DNA of 64,000 bases from Beroe forskalii (taxonomy: Eukaryota > Ctenophora > Nuda > Beroida > Beroidae): the NCBI GenBank assembly GCA_011033025.1, contig WFMF01000036.1, positions 372,001 through 436,000 of the forward strand. The letters are read 5' to 3'. Positions 34,598 through 46,662 of this stretch are shown one piece after another. The position numbers and the translations under genes were made by a program. How positions within the stretch are numbered: the stretch's first letter is position 1; each line of letters starts with the position of its first letter. The notes beneath the pieces are model-generated. The model saw only the letters and a list, made by a program, of their open reading frames with translations, was not told the DNA's origin and searched no databases.

Positions 34598-37280
34598 ATG
34601 GCTAAACTGTACATTGGAAATGTCGACAAGAGCACGGACAAGAAGGAGCTGGAGTGCGAGTTTGCGAAGTTTGGAGCTCTTAGGGAGGTCTGGGTCGCCA
34701 GACACCCGCCTGGATTTGCTTTCGTCGAGTTTGAAGATGAAAGGGACGTGTGTTGTCTTATTTACGTAAATACGTCAACAAAATGGTATATCATCAATCC
34801 GTATCAATGCATGTTATCTGCCAAAACGTACACAGTGTATTACGATGCACCTGGAACATTTGCTGGACAGTGAATCTGCAGTAACCGTTCTCTTGAAGCA
34901 GTTCCCTATTTTGATCTTGTCCTAGGGAATCGTGTAATTATTACGTGATCAATTTTTGACCAATTTTAACCACCCTCCCTCCCCTCGTAATCAAGTTTAC
35001 TGTAGTTATATTTGTTATAGTAACATTCCGACGTAATCATTCGGACCCCCTCCTAAGTGATTATGTAATATGTGAAGTGTGAACGATCCCTAGTGAACCT
35101 CGTCCTAACAGGGACGCTGAGGATGCTATCCGGGAGATGGACGACAAGAACGTGTGTGGCAGTCGGATCCGAGTGGAGTGGGCTCGATCTACTGGACGCA
35201 AACCAGCTCCCCGCTCCGACTCAAGACGCAGGTACGATGTGTTTGTCAGTTTAATGGACGCGATGAATGCTCTAAAATGATCCTTGATCACAGCTTTTAG
35301 AAACGAATGTACAGGCTCAGTGGGCATGCTATATTCATTATTCAGTGACCTGTAGTGGCATATGTACTGTATTGGTCTTGTGAATCTTGTTCTAGAGCAG
35401 CTCTTTAGCGTATAGTAAACTCCATTACGCATCATGGTTACTGGCCACCTATTCAATGCCTAGATCTACTACACGATGAACACTTTCTTTCAAATAAATA
35501 GGGAATTATCTGTCCTTTGCGAAATTGATTTCATATGGATAAAATAATAATTAATTGTCATCTCGTAGAATAGTAGGTTTTCATTATATCAGTGGTTTCT
35601 CGACTGTTTCGTGCGCGGCTTGTTACGACGCGCGTTGTGTTTCTTGCTTCACGCAAATTTGCGTTGATGCTTTTAGCATGAAAAGTACATTTGCGCGCTA
35701 TTACTCGCCGCCAAAAGCAAATTTGTGCAGCGTAGAAAAAAGCACAGCGCGTGTCGTAATACGCCGCGCACAAAAGAGTCGGGACACCAAGGTATCAAAA
35801 CGATTTCAAATAATATTTCGAATAAATTTAGTATTTAAATTAACCATTGTATTGTACTAGGGCATCACCCCCGCATCGTTTTCACCTCTACTTACATCGT
35901 ACAAGTCTAACTTCGCACCCTTCTTACATCTACTAACATCGCAATCTTCTAACATCGCAATCTTCTAACATCGCAATCTACTAACATCGCAATCTTCTAA
36001 CATCTCAATCTACTAACATCGTTTGTGAAGGTGTTGTACGGCCACCAAAACACCGACATCGCATTGTAGTGACTAGCTACACTTCAACACCGACAGTAAT
36101 TCCGCGGTACAAATTCGGCAGCGCCATCCATCTTCACATCGCTTCAACGCCACCATAGGGCCTCCGAACAGTTGGCGCCACCATAGGGGCCTCCGAACAG
36201 TTGGTGGCTTGTTTCAACGTCACCATAGGGCCTCCGAACAGTTGGTGCCACCATAGAGGCCTCCGAACAGTTGGCGGCTTGTTTCAACGCCACCCGTCGA
36301 AATCCTCGCATTCTTAGTATTTAGTTCAGCACATCACGCGAACCATCAGCTTCTGCTATGGTAAGATGAAGCTAAGTTTTACCGATTATCGGTTAATATT
36401 TTGACGATTGTCATGATTTTGTGAATTCAGGCTTTGATCTGAATGCTTTGTCGCTATCTTAGTCCTAACTTAGTTCTCTCCCCATGGCATTTTGCCACTT
36501 TCCTTGCGATAGCTACCTTTAGCCTATATCCTTTTTACTACCTCTTTCTGAACGATTCCTTCACGATCGGCCTTCTCTCTGACCCCTCCCAACCTCCTGA
36601 TTTCAATCCCCTTTTCTTAAGTTCACTGCAATCCCCTCACGGAAGTCTCATTCCCTTTTTTGATCCCTCTCACACCAATCCCTCTCTGAGATCCCCTCAC
36701 ACCAATCCCTCTGTCAGATCCCCTCACACCAATCCCTCTCTCAGATCCCCTCACACCAATCCTTTTTTGATCCCCTTACACCGATCCCTCTCTCAAATCC
36801 CCTCACACCAATCCCTCTCTCAGATCCTGACACAACAATCCCTCTCTCAGATCCCCTCACACCAATCCCTCGCTCAGGTCCCCTCACACGAATCCCTCTC
36901 TCAGATCCCCTCACACGAATCCCTCTCTCAGATGCCCTCACACTAATCCCTCTCTCAGATCCTCTCACACCAATCCCTCTCTCAGATCCCGCAGCCCTCC
37001 ACGAAGCGGCGGTGGAAGCCGAAGACGATCGCCGCCCCCTCGGCGCCGATCCCCCTCGCCCAGACGTAGATCCCCTTCACCCAGACGGCGTTCTCCGTCA
37101 CCTAGACGGAGATCCCCCTCTCCCCGATCCCCTCGTAGAAGATCCCCCTCCCCACGCAGAAGATCCCCGTCTCCACGCCGTAGAGACTCCAGAAGGTTTG
37201 CTTATTTACATAATAGTACCAACCAAATCGTTATCTGTAAATCCACACCTTGCGCAATAGCATTGACCTGTAGATGCTAA
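34598..37280 (+). CDS. SR splicing factor (RRM + RS domain), right-arm copy
   Basis: Exons 34598-34749, 35112-35231 and 36995-37195. The RRM at residues about 3-75 has LYIGNV (RNP2-like) and [11 protein letters not shown] (RNP1-like), closest to SRSF3/SRSF7. The RS domain is [19 protein letters not shown], then repeated RRRSPSP, ending RRRDSRR. It would bind exonic enhancers and recruit splicing machinery. The ATG is in a good context (CCGCCATGG) and a CRE-like site lies about 250 bp upstream. The last exon either splices at AGAAG|GTTTGC to an unseen exon or reads on 28 codons to TAA at 37280. Intron 2 ends in a 27-bp minisatellite that stays in frame with the RS exon. It is the more regular copy, since its promoter is not interrupted. 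Confidence 0.87.
34925..35089. mobile_element. Harbinger-type MITE in SR intron 1, right arm
   Basis: Starts GGGAATCGTG and ends GTGAACGATCC, flanked by CTA on both sides. It is the same insertion as 30714-31034, so it predates the arm duplication. It ends about 20 bp before the exon 2 acceptor. Confidence 0.75.
35592..35789. mobile_element. Long-hairpin MITE in SR intron 2, right arm
   Basis: Counterpart of 30007-30213, with ends GTGGTTTCTCGACTG and GAGTCGGGACACCA and GCGCGGC-rich arms. Shared position shows it was present before the duplication. Confidence 0.6.
36650..36994 (+). repeat. 27-bp minisatellite of 3'-splice-like units before RS exon
   Basis: About 12 units of CCCTCTCTCAG plus ATCCCCTCACACCAAT (27 bp). 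Each contains a pyrimidine run followed by CAG. The last unit changes to TCTCAGATCCCGCAG, the real acceptor of the RS exon at 36995. Read in the exon frame, each unit is RSPHTNPSL without stops. Confidence 0.9.
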
Positions 37281-37529
37281 TAGATGTGATCACAGGATAC
37301 GTTGGAAAGGGCGCAAAATGACACCACTTGGGTGATAATGAGACGCGCGGTGTACCGAGAATTGAAAACTACTTCCCGCTGCGCAGCGCACTGTCCCAAA
37401 CGTCGAAATATTGCGAAATAACCGTCTGGTATGGAACGCGCGAAAGGTTTACCAAAGTACAGAAGACCATAACTTCAACATTTATTTCTTTGTGATTTCG
37501 CCGGCCGCGCGCGCGTAGTACCGTACTTT

Positions 37530-37830
37530 TGCTTGACACCACTTTTGCTTGACACCATTTTTGCTTGACACCTGTTTTGCTTGACACCACTTTTGCTTCA
37601 CATCACTTTTCCTTGACACCACTTTTCCTTGACACCACTTTTCCTTGACACCACTTTTCCTTGACACCACTTTTCCTTGACACCACTATTCCTTGACACC
37701 ACTTTTCCTTGACGCCACTTTTCCTTGACACCACTTTTCCTTGACACCACTCTTCTTTGACACCACTTTTCCTTGACACCACTTTTCCTTGGCACCATTC
37801 TGACTTGACACCGGATTCGGGCTTGATACC
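37530..37830. repeat. 16-bp minisatellite (TTGACACCACTTTTCC), right arm
   Basis: About 19 units, inverted counterpart of 21110-21385. The two flanking GCGCGCGAAATCACAAAG segments are also present (37490 and 38080). Confidence 0.9.
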
Positions 37831-39454
37831 TTGCACAATAGCATTGACCTGTAGATGCTAATAGATGTGATCATAGGATACGTTGGAAAGGGCCTAAAAT
37901 GGTATCACTTGAGTGATAATGAGTCGCGCAGTGTACCGAGAATTGAAAAACTACTTCCCGCTTCGCCGCGCACTGTCCCAAATGTCCAAATATTGCAAAA
38001 TCACTGTCTGGTATGGAACGCGCGAAAGGTTTACCAAAGTACAGAAGACCATAACTCCAACATTTATTTCTTTGTGATTTCGCGCGCGCAATAATTAATT
38101 AAATGATTTAAATTAAATTTACATCAGTGTTAGCAGAAACTAGCATACTTAATTATCATTGAATCCATTTTCAGCCCTGGACGAAGTGGTGTTGGTGCAA
38201 AGTACGATGACTACCGATAATTTCAAGGACAAGAGTATCGGGAGTAATCGCAATTTTCCTGAGCCTGCATAGGTGTACGTACACACAGGGATATAAGTGT
38301 TTAGCAAATCGCCGTTCCGTGTATGATACAGACTGCAGTGTGTATTATGGATGTTACATCGATATATCTATAGTATATGAATTACGAACTGAAACAAGGC
38401 TTGCAGTTTGATATTTTGATATTTTTGAAATTCCGATTTCCAGCTTCCATGTCAATGTTTCACATTTTAAATCAAAAACCATATGACACAATATTTCCCT
38501 TGATAATCCTTATTTCTCAGGAGTGTTATTTCTTATTTATGCTCACATTTCTGTGACATGTACTGTGTTTAAATTTTTATGTTTTCGCAGTTAAGCTTTG
38601 TAGTTTGTGTCGTGAAATGCCAGTCAATTCTGCTTTGAGTGCTGAAAAATGCATCACGTACTCAAACTGTGTACAGATCGCTCGATTACCGGAGGGCTCA
38701 AAAAGACGTGAGGATTTCCTTTTCGCTCTTCAACTTTCTACAATTCTACATAGATTCCATCGAAAGCACAAAATTTTGCGCGTCTTTTTCTCGTGAAGGG
38801 GTCTGACTAACAATATTTCAATCGAGCGATCTGCAAGTGCACATGTTTGCGTCATGTGTGCAGACCGCTTGATAACTGGAGGGCTCGAAAAAGACGCGCA
38901 AATTGCGAGCACTCGAACAGTAAATCCGCGCGTCTCTTTAGCTCTGAGCCCTCCGGTTATCGAGCTGTGCTGTCTGAGCCACACGTATGTCCAAATCCAA
39001 TGTTAAACACGTATATCCCTGTTATCGTCGCGCGGCCTCGTCACTCGTAGGGAAGCGCCGCGCGCTTACACACACCTATGCGGGCTTAGGAAGGAAGCGC
39101 CGCGCGCGTACACACACCTATGCGGGCTTAGGAAGGGATGGGTGGAATCCATCTAGTCCAGTAGTCCAATGTGGAAATCTTGAACAGGTGCAGTTCAATT
39201 AAGTTTGAAGTGCACTTTGACTTTATGCAGTTTGTGCGTCTTTAATGGGTATGTGGCATACAACTATGAACATTTTAACCATCAATAAAATGTCTGTTCG
39301 CCACGAAAACTGAAGCCACGTTTATTTTACAGAAGACGCGCAAACTGCATTTGGTTGCCAGGTTGCAGGTGTTGCCTGGCCCCCTGCGCGCGCGAAGGGA
39401 CAGACAACGTCTGGCAAGCATTTGGAACTATCGCCGTATAGAATGCAATCTTCG

Positions 39455-39696
39455 GTATCTCTCCCATATAAACGGCTCTGAGTGACGTCACAGATCTAAA
39501 CGTCAATTTTTCTGTATCCTAAACCTAACCATAACCCTAACCAAAACCCTAACCTTAATCCTAACCCTGACAAATCTTGACCCTAATCCTGACCCTAACC
39601 CTAGTCCTTAAAGCGCTAGGTGCGCTTAATTATATTTTTCTGAGTGACGTCATTGTCATAGATAATGAAGGCTCCCGTTTATATGGGAGACCTACC
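39455..39696. mobile_element. MITE with telomere-like CCCTAA repeats
   Basis: 242 bp starting GTATCTCTCCCATATAAACG and ending CGTTTATATGGGAGACCTAC plus C, flanked by the 9-bp duplication CAATCTTCG (39446-39454 and 39697-39705). The left arm keeps the empty site (GCAATCTTCGAG on the matching strand). At 39520-39605 it holds about ten degenerate CCCTAA/CCTAAC units. A 9-bp duplication suggests a Mutator-like mobiliser. Confidence 0.88.
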
Positions 39697-39896
39697 CAAT
39701 CTTCGAGTTTCAAAAAGTGCGACAACGTATTACGAAAATGGTCAGATAACAGAAGATATAAATGTAAAATTGATGTCACCATAGCATTTGAAAAGCATGA
39801 AGATACTGACTCGGCCTTAGATGTAAAGGGAAATGGGATGGAAAAAATTTGGAATTTAAATAATATGGTAATTAAACACACAAATATCGGTTTCCG

Positions 39897-42476
39897 TCAG
39901 TCTAGTGTGAAGTCCGTATCATCCGCGAAATCGTCGTGCTGTGAGGCATCGTGGTGTGATTGCAGCTCTCCCGGACAGTTGTCAGACAGGTCGGAGTCAC
40001 TGTGGTACTTGACACCACACCACAGGCAGTAGTGATGCGTAGCACGCAGGTATTGAGCCAGGTGAGGCAGGATGTCTTGGGGCTCGGGCTCGTAGTACTC
40101 CTGAGATGATGCATTGGCTATGAAATTAACATGTTAAGACCAAAGGGTCAAGGGCCAAGGCTTGCAAATAATATGGTTTGAAGCTGATATTCGATATACA
40201 CTTGACAATGCGTAGAACAAGTAGATGATAGGGCAGTCTTGAAATAAATCGATACCACTGGCCAGCCAACCGGCTAGAAGGGTTGCTGGCCAGTCGCACA
40301 GTTAGCTGGCGGTATCGGGATTGTCCAAGGCTGTATGAAGAATAGCTGAATTCTGAAAAGAAACAATTTAAGTATAACACTTAAACGGTAAAACATTTCA
40401 CACAGAAAATCATGCAAGGTAAAAACCTCGTCATCCTCCTCCAATGTGTTTGGCCAGAACCAGAGTTCAGGGGGCATAAGTTCCCGCTGCTCGTCCATCT
40501 GTCTGCAGACCACTTGGCACTTCCTAACCGTAGACAACATTTGTCTGGCACCCGCCTCATTGCTCTTATTCAGACGGAACTGGCGTAGAAGTGCTGTTTC
40601 GTTTCTCTGAAATACACAAAATCAAATTATCAATTATCACAGCAATCAACTTGGACATAAATTTGAACAGGAAATTCCAGGGTTTCTGATTCAATACGAG
40701 AAAATGCATACTTTGTACGACTCTAAGCGATCTTGCTCCAGTTTCAACTTCTTAGCAATCCTCTCTTTCTGCTCTGACTCCTTTCCGAGTCCTGATCTGT
40801 CCTTGAATGGATCAACTGCAATTGGTTCCGCTCTTCCCTCGCCTGTAAAATGTATGCAGAATGGTAGAGGCCAAAAATAAAATCTTCCATTAAATCCATA
40901 TCAGATAGGTGACACCCTCGTCGGTCAATTTTTTGGAGCTGAATTTTCCGAAATGAGTACGAATCTAAAATCTGAAATTAAGCCGCAAAACGAGTACAAG
41001 AATGTGATTTCATTATCATGGTGTAGAATACATATAGTTGTCACTGGTCAACTGATAAGACGATGCATGATCACATAAATTTCACAAGCAATGCATGCGC
41101 GCGACAAACTTGATTAATGCTGGAAGGACAGCTACAGTGCGCGTAAAATATACGCACGTTTCACCTGAAAAGTGGGTTTTGTAACATTAAAATTGGCTTC
41201 GCGCGTTCCGCGTATTTGAAATTTCTGGGAATATTCGGGAGATGATCTGGCACGAAATTGTCATGAAATTTTAACGATGGGTCCTCGACAGAACATGCTG
41301 CGCGCAGGTACGCTCTGTCGCTCCTAAAAATCATTGGAATCTGTCAAGATTTCAAGAGTGAAAAGGTTTTATAGCCAACGGCAGTGGTGAAAGCAATCCA
41401 GTGACAAAAATAAATGTCACAAACGCAGTTAACCGTGTGTGGTAAAGTATGTGGTGACAACGTCACATTTACTGGCATTATGAAAATGTCAGAAGGATTT
41501 AGCCAAATCCTCTGTTCCATGAGTTAGATAATAGATATATGGTAACAGAGTTGGTTGCTGTAAAATGAATCACATTGATAGCCTGCCGATCATTGATCAA
41601 TTTCGAATAGGTACCGAACCGCAGATCTGTGATAGCAACTGATAGAGTCATGGAACCGTCAGTGCATAGTTTTGAACTTGACAAATACTTTGACTGGGCA
41701 CAAAGAGGAAAAGTAATAATTTGTGTGATATAATCCTCTTTGAGAATTACCTACCCACTACTGGTGTATTTCTGAATTCAACCCGAGGAAGTGCAGGGCA
41801 AAAGCAGTGCGTCTCGTTAAAAGCAGGGCAGTTCGGCAGCTGTGACCTAAATACCTATAGACTTACACCTCATATCATATTACACGTAGCTGCACACGGC
41901 AATAATAGACATCAGTGGGCCATAACAAATCAACATGTACCGATGTGATTTGACCAATCAATAATAGCGTACCACAATATACGCATTTCCTCACCTTCTT
42001 TTCCCAGTCCAGTGCCTTCCTTGTAGCCCATCATTTTCATCATCTTGAACCCGGGATTATCCTCGCTGATGACATTGGTATGTAGTCCTTTCAGTAGCTT
42101 GTCTTTAGCAGAGTTCTTACGGGCCTTGGATTCTTCTTTAGCTTCCTGTTGCAAAATTTTAAAATGTAAAGGAACGGTTTATTACTTCAAGAGGCTTACA
42201 CAAAATGTCAAGGAATACTTTATGACTGCTTTGTGAAAAGCCAACTGTCTATTAAATTGCTCCAAAATAAAATTCCATCTCAATTTTTCCACCAAAACAC
42301 CAAGCAAGATATATCTACCCACTCAATTGATGAGACGAAGTTTACCCACCTTCCCTAACAGAATGCAGGTGTCGTTTGTGGGCCTCCAGCTTCCTTTTCC
42401 CCACGCCACGAACCAGTCCAGGCCGTACATCAGAGATCTCTTGCAGGAAACTATCGGACATGTAATCCTCAGCCAT
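39897..42476 (-). CDS. GPATCH11: GPATCH11 (G-patch protein, CCDC75), complete
   Basis: Five exons: 42476-42350, 42141-41995, 40842-40712, 40606-40427 and 40100-39897, all phase-matched, giving 262 residues (human about 285). The N-terminus MAEDYMSDSFLQE matches the family start. The G-patch lies across exons 2-3 (GFKMMKMMGYKEGTGLGKEG, then PIAVDPFKDRSGLGKES). A basic, coiled-coil-like stretch follows (KERIAKKLKLEQDRLESYK), then the C-terminal YCLWCGVKYHSDSDLSDNC with CxxC-like cysteines. G-patch proteins usually activate DEAH-box helicases; the human protein is reported at kinetochores. The exon 2 acceptor is AGGAAG|CT, chosen because it alone keeps phase. The last two exons are duplicated at 18348-19062. 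Confidence 0.93.
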
Positions 42477-42717
42477 GGTGAGCTAACGGAATGAAGTGTG
42501 TGGAGATGGCAAGGAATGCAATTGTATATTGTTTTGTAACTACAATCTAAATAACAAAACATTCAATCAGAATTATGAGCAATAAACGCGTTATAGATGC
42601 AAACTCAACTCAAGGGCTGAAATAATCATAAATAGAATATGAATCACAATAATAAGATAAGAGTGAAATTGAGAATTTGAAATGAAATAATTATTCATTT
42701 TTATTACAACAATTAAG

Positions 42718-45700
42718 TTAAAACATTTTTGACTTGAAACTTTCGCCCAATGACGTGGCAAACTTATTCATATTCTGTATAAACCTCCACATTTTAGAAG
42801 CCAGTCTCTTTTTGTGCGTGATGTTCAAACAGTGCCAGCGTTTCCTTGTGCCACCTGAGTCAAAACAGTGTTTAATGAGCTGAATGAAATCAATTTATTA
42901 TTATCTACGCGGCATGATACAGTGTATGTTTTAAAAGTTTAAATGTACAAGTGAGTGTAGATTGTAGAAAACAAAATGAAAACTATATGATGAAAGCTGG
43001 TTATGTCAAAAGATGAAGTTTGACTTCCAAGAGAATATCTTACCTTTTTCAAGCAGAAGAGTGATACCATTTCCGATGCTCAACAGGTCATTGCCTTTAT
43101 AGCAGTTTATCATGAAAAGTGACTGCTTGGTTTCATCAGGTTCTGTTGGGTTTGGGGTTGAGGAATGGTATGGCATTCTGATTTGAATGCCTCGATCGGA
43201 TGTTTTCCAATCATAACGACACCAGTTATCAAGAGTAAACGCGACCAGGCTTCACAGGTTTCAGCCGTACAGCTGCTGTCAAGGTTCTGAGTAACATGCC
43301 ATTACTTTTCAGGTATTCTTCTGCTTCTGGAGACACATCAACCCAAGCCCAGAGTCTTCGAGTGGGGGCATTCTTCTGAGGGGCTGTACTGACCCCTCGG
43401 ATAGAATGATCCGGAATACCATCTACTCCATTCCCTCTACTCACCTCACTAACTTCATCTCCCTCAATCTTATCAACCACTCCGATAGTCCTATTCTCGC
43501 CATCCGCACAACTCATTTCACCAGACCCACTCGATCCGCCTTCTCCACTCGACTTACGGCTCTTATTACGAGACAAGAGCAGTTCCACGAGTTTCTCAAG
43601 ACTCATATCGTGGAAATCAGGTGGGATTACGAAGGAGTACCGATTCCAGAACCTGGATTGTGACACGATCCACCCTTCAGACTCGAGGACTTCCCTCACT
43701 GCCCTCACGGTCGCCTCGTCCTCAACTTCAAATACTGCACCATCAGGCTGGTCCCGGAGGTTACGAGCGAATATGATTGGGTCGGTTTCGGCCAAGAAGA
43801 GTATCCCAAGAATGTCTGTCTTTGCACTATCACCGGCACCCTCACGGGAAACAGACAGGGTGAACCTGGGGGTGAATTTTCCGTAAACTTCGTCTATGGT
43901 ACGAAGTCTCGGTTTAGCAGGTTCTGATGACTTGGCAGAGGACACCACTTTAGCTTGGCGTCTAGATTCTGCTGCTGCTTGTCTTTTATTGCTCCGCCTT
44001 TCCTTCTTCCTTTGACGTCTAGCTTCTTTGGCTGCCTCAGATTGTAGCGGTCTCACTCTCTTCACTTTAGGCAGAACATCTTCCCCGCTTTGCTCGGTGA
44101 GTGGAATACTATCGGCACCAACTGATTTCACCTCTGTAGGTGGAATACCATCGACTCTATCCGACCCTGCAACTGGAGGTTCCATTTCCACTGGCTTTGC
44201 CTCAGAAATGCTAAGTTCTGAAGCCAGAACATCCTTCACGATGTCTGACCCTTCCACAGACCTGATGTGTTCAGTATCCTCAGTAGCCGGAACAGTATCG
44301 AGTAGATCTGATTCCTGCTCAGAAATGCTGTCTTTTGCAGAGGGAACAGGCTGTAGTTCATCAGATTCCTCCTCAGAAATATTATCCTCAGTTTGCTCCA
44401 TTTCAGCTGAATCTACATCAGAACTGCTTTTCTCCGAAGCTGGAACATCTTCCATGTCAGCTGACTCTGCCTCAGAAATACAACCCTCAGTAGCTGGGGC
44501 AAGCTCTAGTCCATCTGAATCTGCCTCAGAAATACTACCCTCAGTGGCTGAGGCAGGCTGTAGTTCATCTGATTCCTCATCAGAAATACAACCCTCAGTA
44601 GCTGAGGCAGGCTCTAGTTCATCTGATTCCTCATCAGAAATACAACCCTCAGCAGCTGGCACAGGCTCTAATTCATCTGAATCTGCCTCAGAACTGCTTT
44701 TCTCCGAAGCTGGAACATCTTCCATGTCATCGGACTCCGTTTCCAAATCACTGTCATCTGATTCCACCCCAGGAAATATTTCTCCAGTAGGAGGAGCAGC
44801 AGGATTCAATTCATGATCTGATTCAGCCTCAGAACCGCTATCTCTGACTATAGCATCAGGAAGAGTTGGCTGTTCACTCCTTGGAGACGGTTCATTTCCC
44901 GCAGGAGGTATACCTTGACTTGGTCTTGAAAAGCAAGCAGAAATGGGCAGTTTAGGGTCGAAGTTTAGCAATGCACTCTCTGGCATAGTGAGGTCTAAAT
45001 ACAGCCTTCGTTTGCATTTCTTTCCTCCACGACTTCGTTTACCTCTTTTTCGCTTAGGTTTGGGATGTACACAAGTGCTAATTCCAGCGTCGTTCTCAAC
45101 ATTTCCTAAGTTTTCAGGGATATGTGCAGCATTTCCGGTATTGAGAGAAATACTTTTTCCACTTTCTCTGCTGCTAGGGTTTGGGTTCGGAATACAGGGA
45201 CTATTTCGGGTATCAGGTTTCGAATCGTTTAAATTGCTACAGGTGTTGCTATTTTCAGTATCAGTATCGAGAGATTCAACATTAGCGAAAGATGGAGTGG
45301 TTTTAACAGTGTTTTTTAAGTTCTCTGACTGAGATGTAGTGGGTTGAATGGGAGTACGTTGAGTGGGAGTAGATTGAGCGGGAGTAGATTGAGTGGGAGT
45401 AGATTGACTGGGAGTAGATTGAGTGGGAGTAGGTTGAGTGTGAGTAGGTTGAGTGTGAGTAGGTTGAGTGGGAGTAAATTGAGAGGGAGCAGGTTGAGTG
45501 GGAGTAGGTTGAGTGGGAGTAGATTGAGTGGGAGTAGGTTGAGTGGGAGTAAATTGAGAGGGAGCAGGTTGAGTGGGAGTAGATTGAGTGGGAGTAGGTT
45601 GAGTGTGAGTAGGTTGAGTGGGAGAAGGTTGAGTGGGAGTAGGTTGAGTGGGAGTAGGTTGAGTGGTAGTAGATTGAGTGGGAGTAGATTGACTGGGAGC

Positions 45701-45790
45701 CGTATTTCCGGGGGAATCAAGCTGAGTGGGAGCGGTCTTTTCCTCCGAAACGCCTGCAGAGGTTCCAGTATCTTCTTCGATATCAGACAT
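42718..45790 (-). CDS. Unrecognised low-complexity acidic protein, apparent frameshift
   Basis: ATG at 45790 opens a frame of 853 codons to TGA at 43229. From the N-terminus: MSDIEEDTG, then about 25 QPTPT units (residues about 30-150; DNA minisatellite of 15 bp), a basic patch (KPKRKRGKRSRGGKKCKRR), Ser/Glu/Asp-rich repeats such as SDEEESDELEPAS-like units (residues about 320-560), a basic helix (KEARRQRKKERRSNKRQ), then an ordered-looking part (DILGILFLAETDPIIFARN, FWNRYSFVIPPDFHDMSLE). Just past the stop, a +1 frame continues coding-like (AFTLDNWCRYDWKTSDRG, LLSIGNGITLLLEK) to a donor at 43044 and joins in phase to exon 42854-42718, which ends SFKSKMF and TAA. A 1-bp indel in 43231-43250 would explain the break. 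It ends about 240 bp upstream of GPATCH11. No family recognised. Confidence 0.65.
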
Positions 45791-46662
45791 ATTATGACAA
45801 AGCTACCTGAGACGTAGACATCATTACATGCGAGCTGAAATACCTTATAATATGCGTCACTGTTGAGACTTACGTCACATGTTTGGTTCCGAATGGTCGT
45901 TTGATGACGTCAAACTAATAGATCCGTTTTTTGACGCGCGCACGCCTTTTTGTATTTTGGCAATGAAAAGATAATTGTGCTGACGTTATTCGTTCGGAAT
46001 TTAATATGTCAACGTTCAAAATGACGGCATTTATCAGTGTGCGTTGACTTGAATATTATGAATTATGTATTTATTTACTTATTTAGAAATCAACATCAGG
46101 CTCTGTAAACTTCAGTAAACTTCAAACGAAAGAGAAACAAGCAATTATTGTTTGTTACATATAAGATAAACTTCGTGAATTAACAGAGTCAAATAGCCAA
46201 CATAATATCAATATCAAGCGTTCCGATTGAAAATCATTAAAATGTAACGGCGTATTTAGCTTAAGATCCCGAAATCGTCATGATGTTTATAAATATGAAT
46301 AGTCAGTTTATGGTCATTTCACACGCTGATTGGCCAAGTTCAATTGATCAACTGACCTATGGGTAAGCTAATACGCCGTCGACATTAGACAACACTATAG
46401 TACTCTAAAATATACACTCAATATTACACTGAAAGTTGCTGAAACTTCTGAATGATATTTACTAAATCTCCCAATACTACATACTAACTCGCGATAAATT
46501 GTTATGCGATTCACCCCATTTGATCACTGGTCTTGAGATGATAAGGAATTAAACGTATCTGCTATCAAAGGATACTTCATCAATGATTATCAAAGTATTA
46601 ACCCGCAAGGTGAAGCATGCACAGGAAGTCTCTACTCACTACTGACAATTATGTATCACGGG
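45791..46662. other. AT-rich intergenic DNA, probable promoter of 45790 gene
   Basis: No coding region or ordered repeat seen. It contains several ACGTCA half-sites (for example 45880 and 45908), but no recognisable core promoter. Confidence 0.4.

Larger units (their letters stand above)
33983..40680 (-). repeat. Right arm of giant imperfect palindrome
   Basis: The inverted counterpart of 18252-33290, separated from it by a spacer of about 690 bp (33291-33982). The match continues to 40680, the base paired with 18252 right after the N gap, so the true border is hidden by the gap. It carries one arm-specific insertion (39455-39696). Confidence 0.93.

Noticed and set aside
37012-37260. Alternative-frame protein [16 protein letters not shown] over the RS exon
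   Set aside because: Shadow of the RS-repeat codons; the RS frame alone fits the splice phase.
39520-39605. Chromosome end or fusion point
   Set aside because: The CCCTAA units are degenerate and lie wholly inside a small element with a 9-bp duplication.
44028-45817. Plus-strand frames antisense to the 45790 gene (SSDSSSEIQPS and GSRLSGSRLS repeats)
   Set aside because: Mirror images of the acidic and QPTPT repeats of the minus-strand frame, which has the longer and less repetitive coding sequence.
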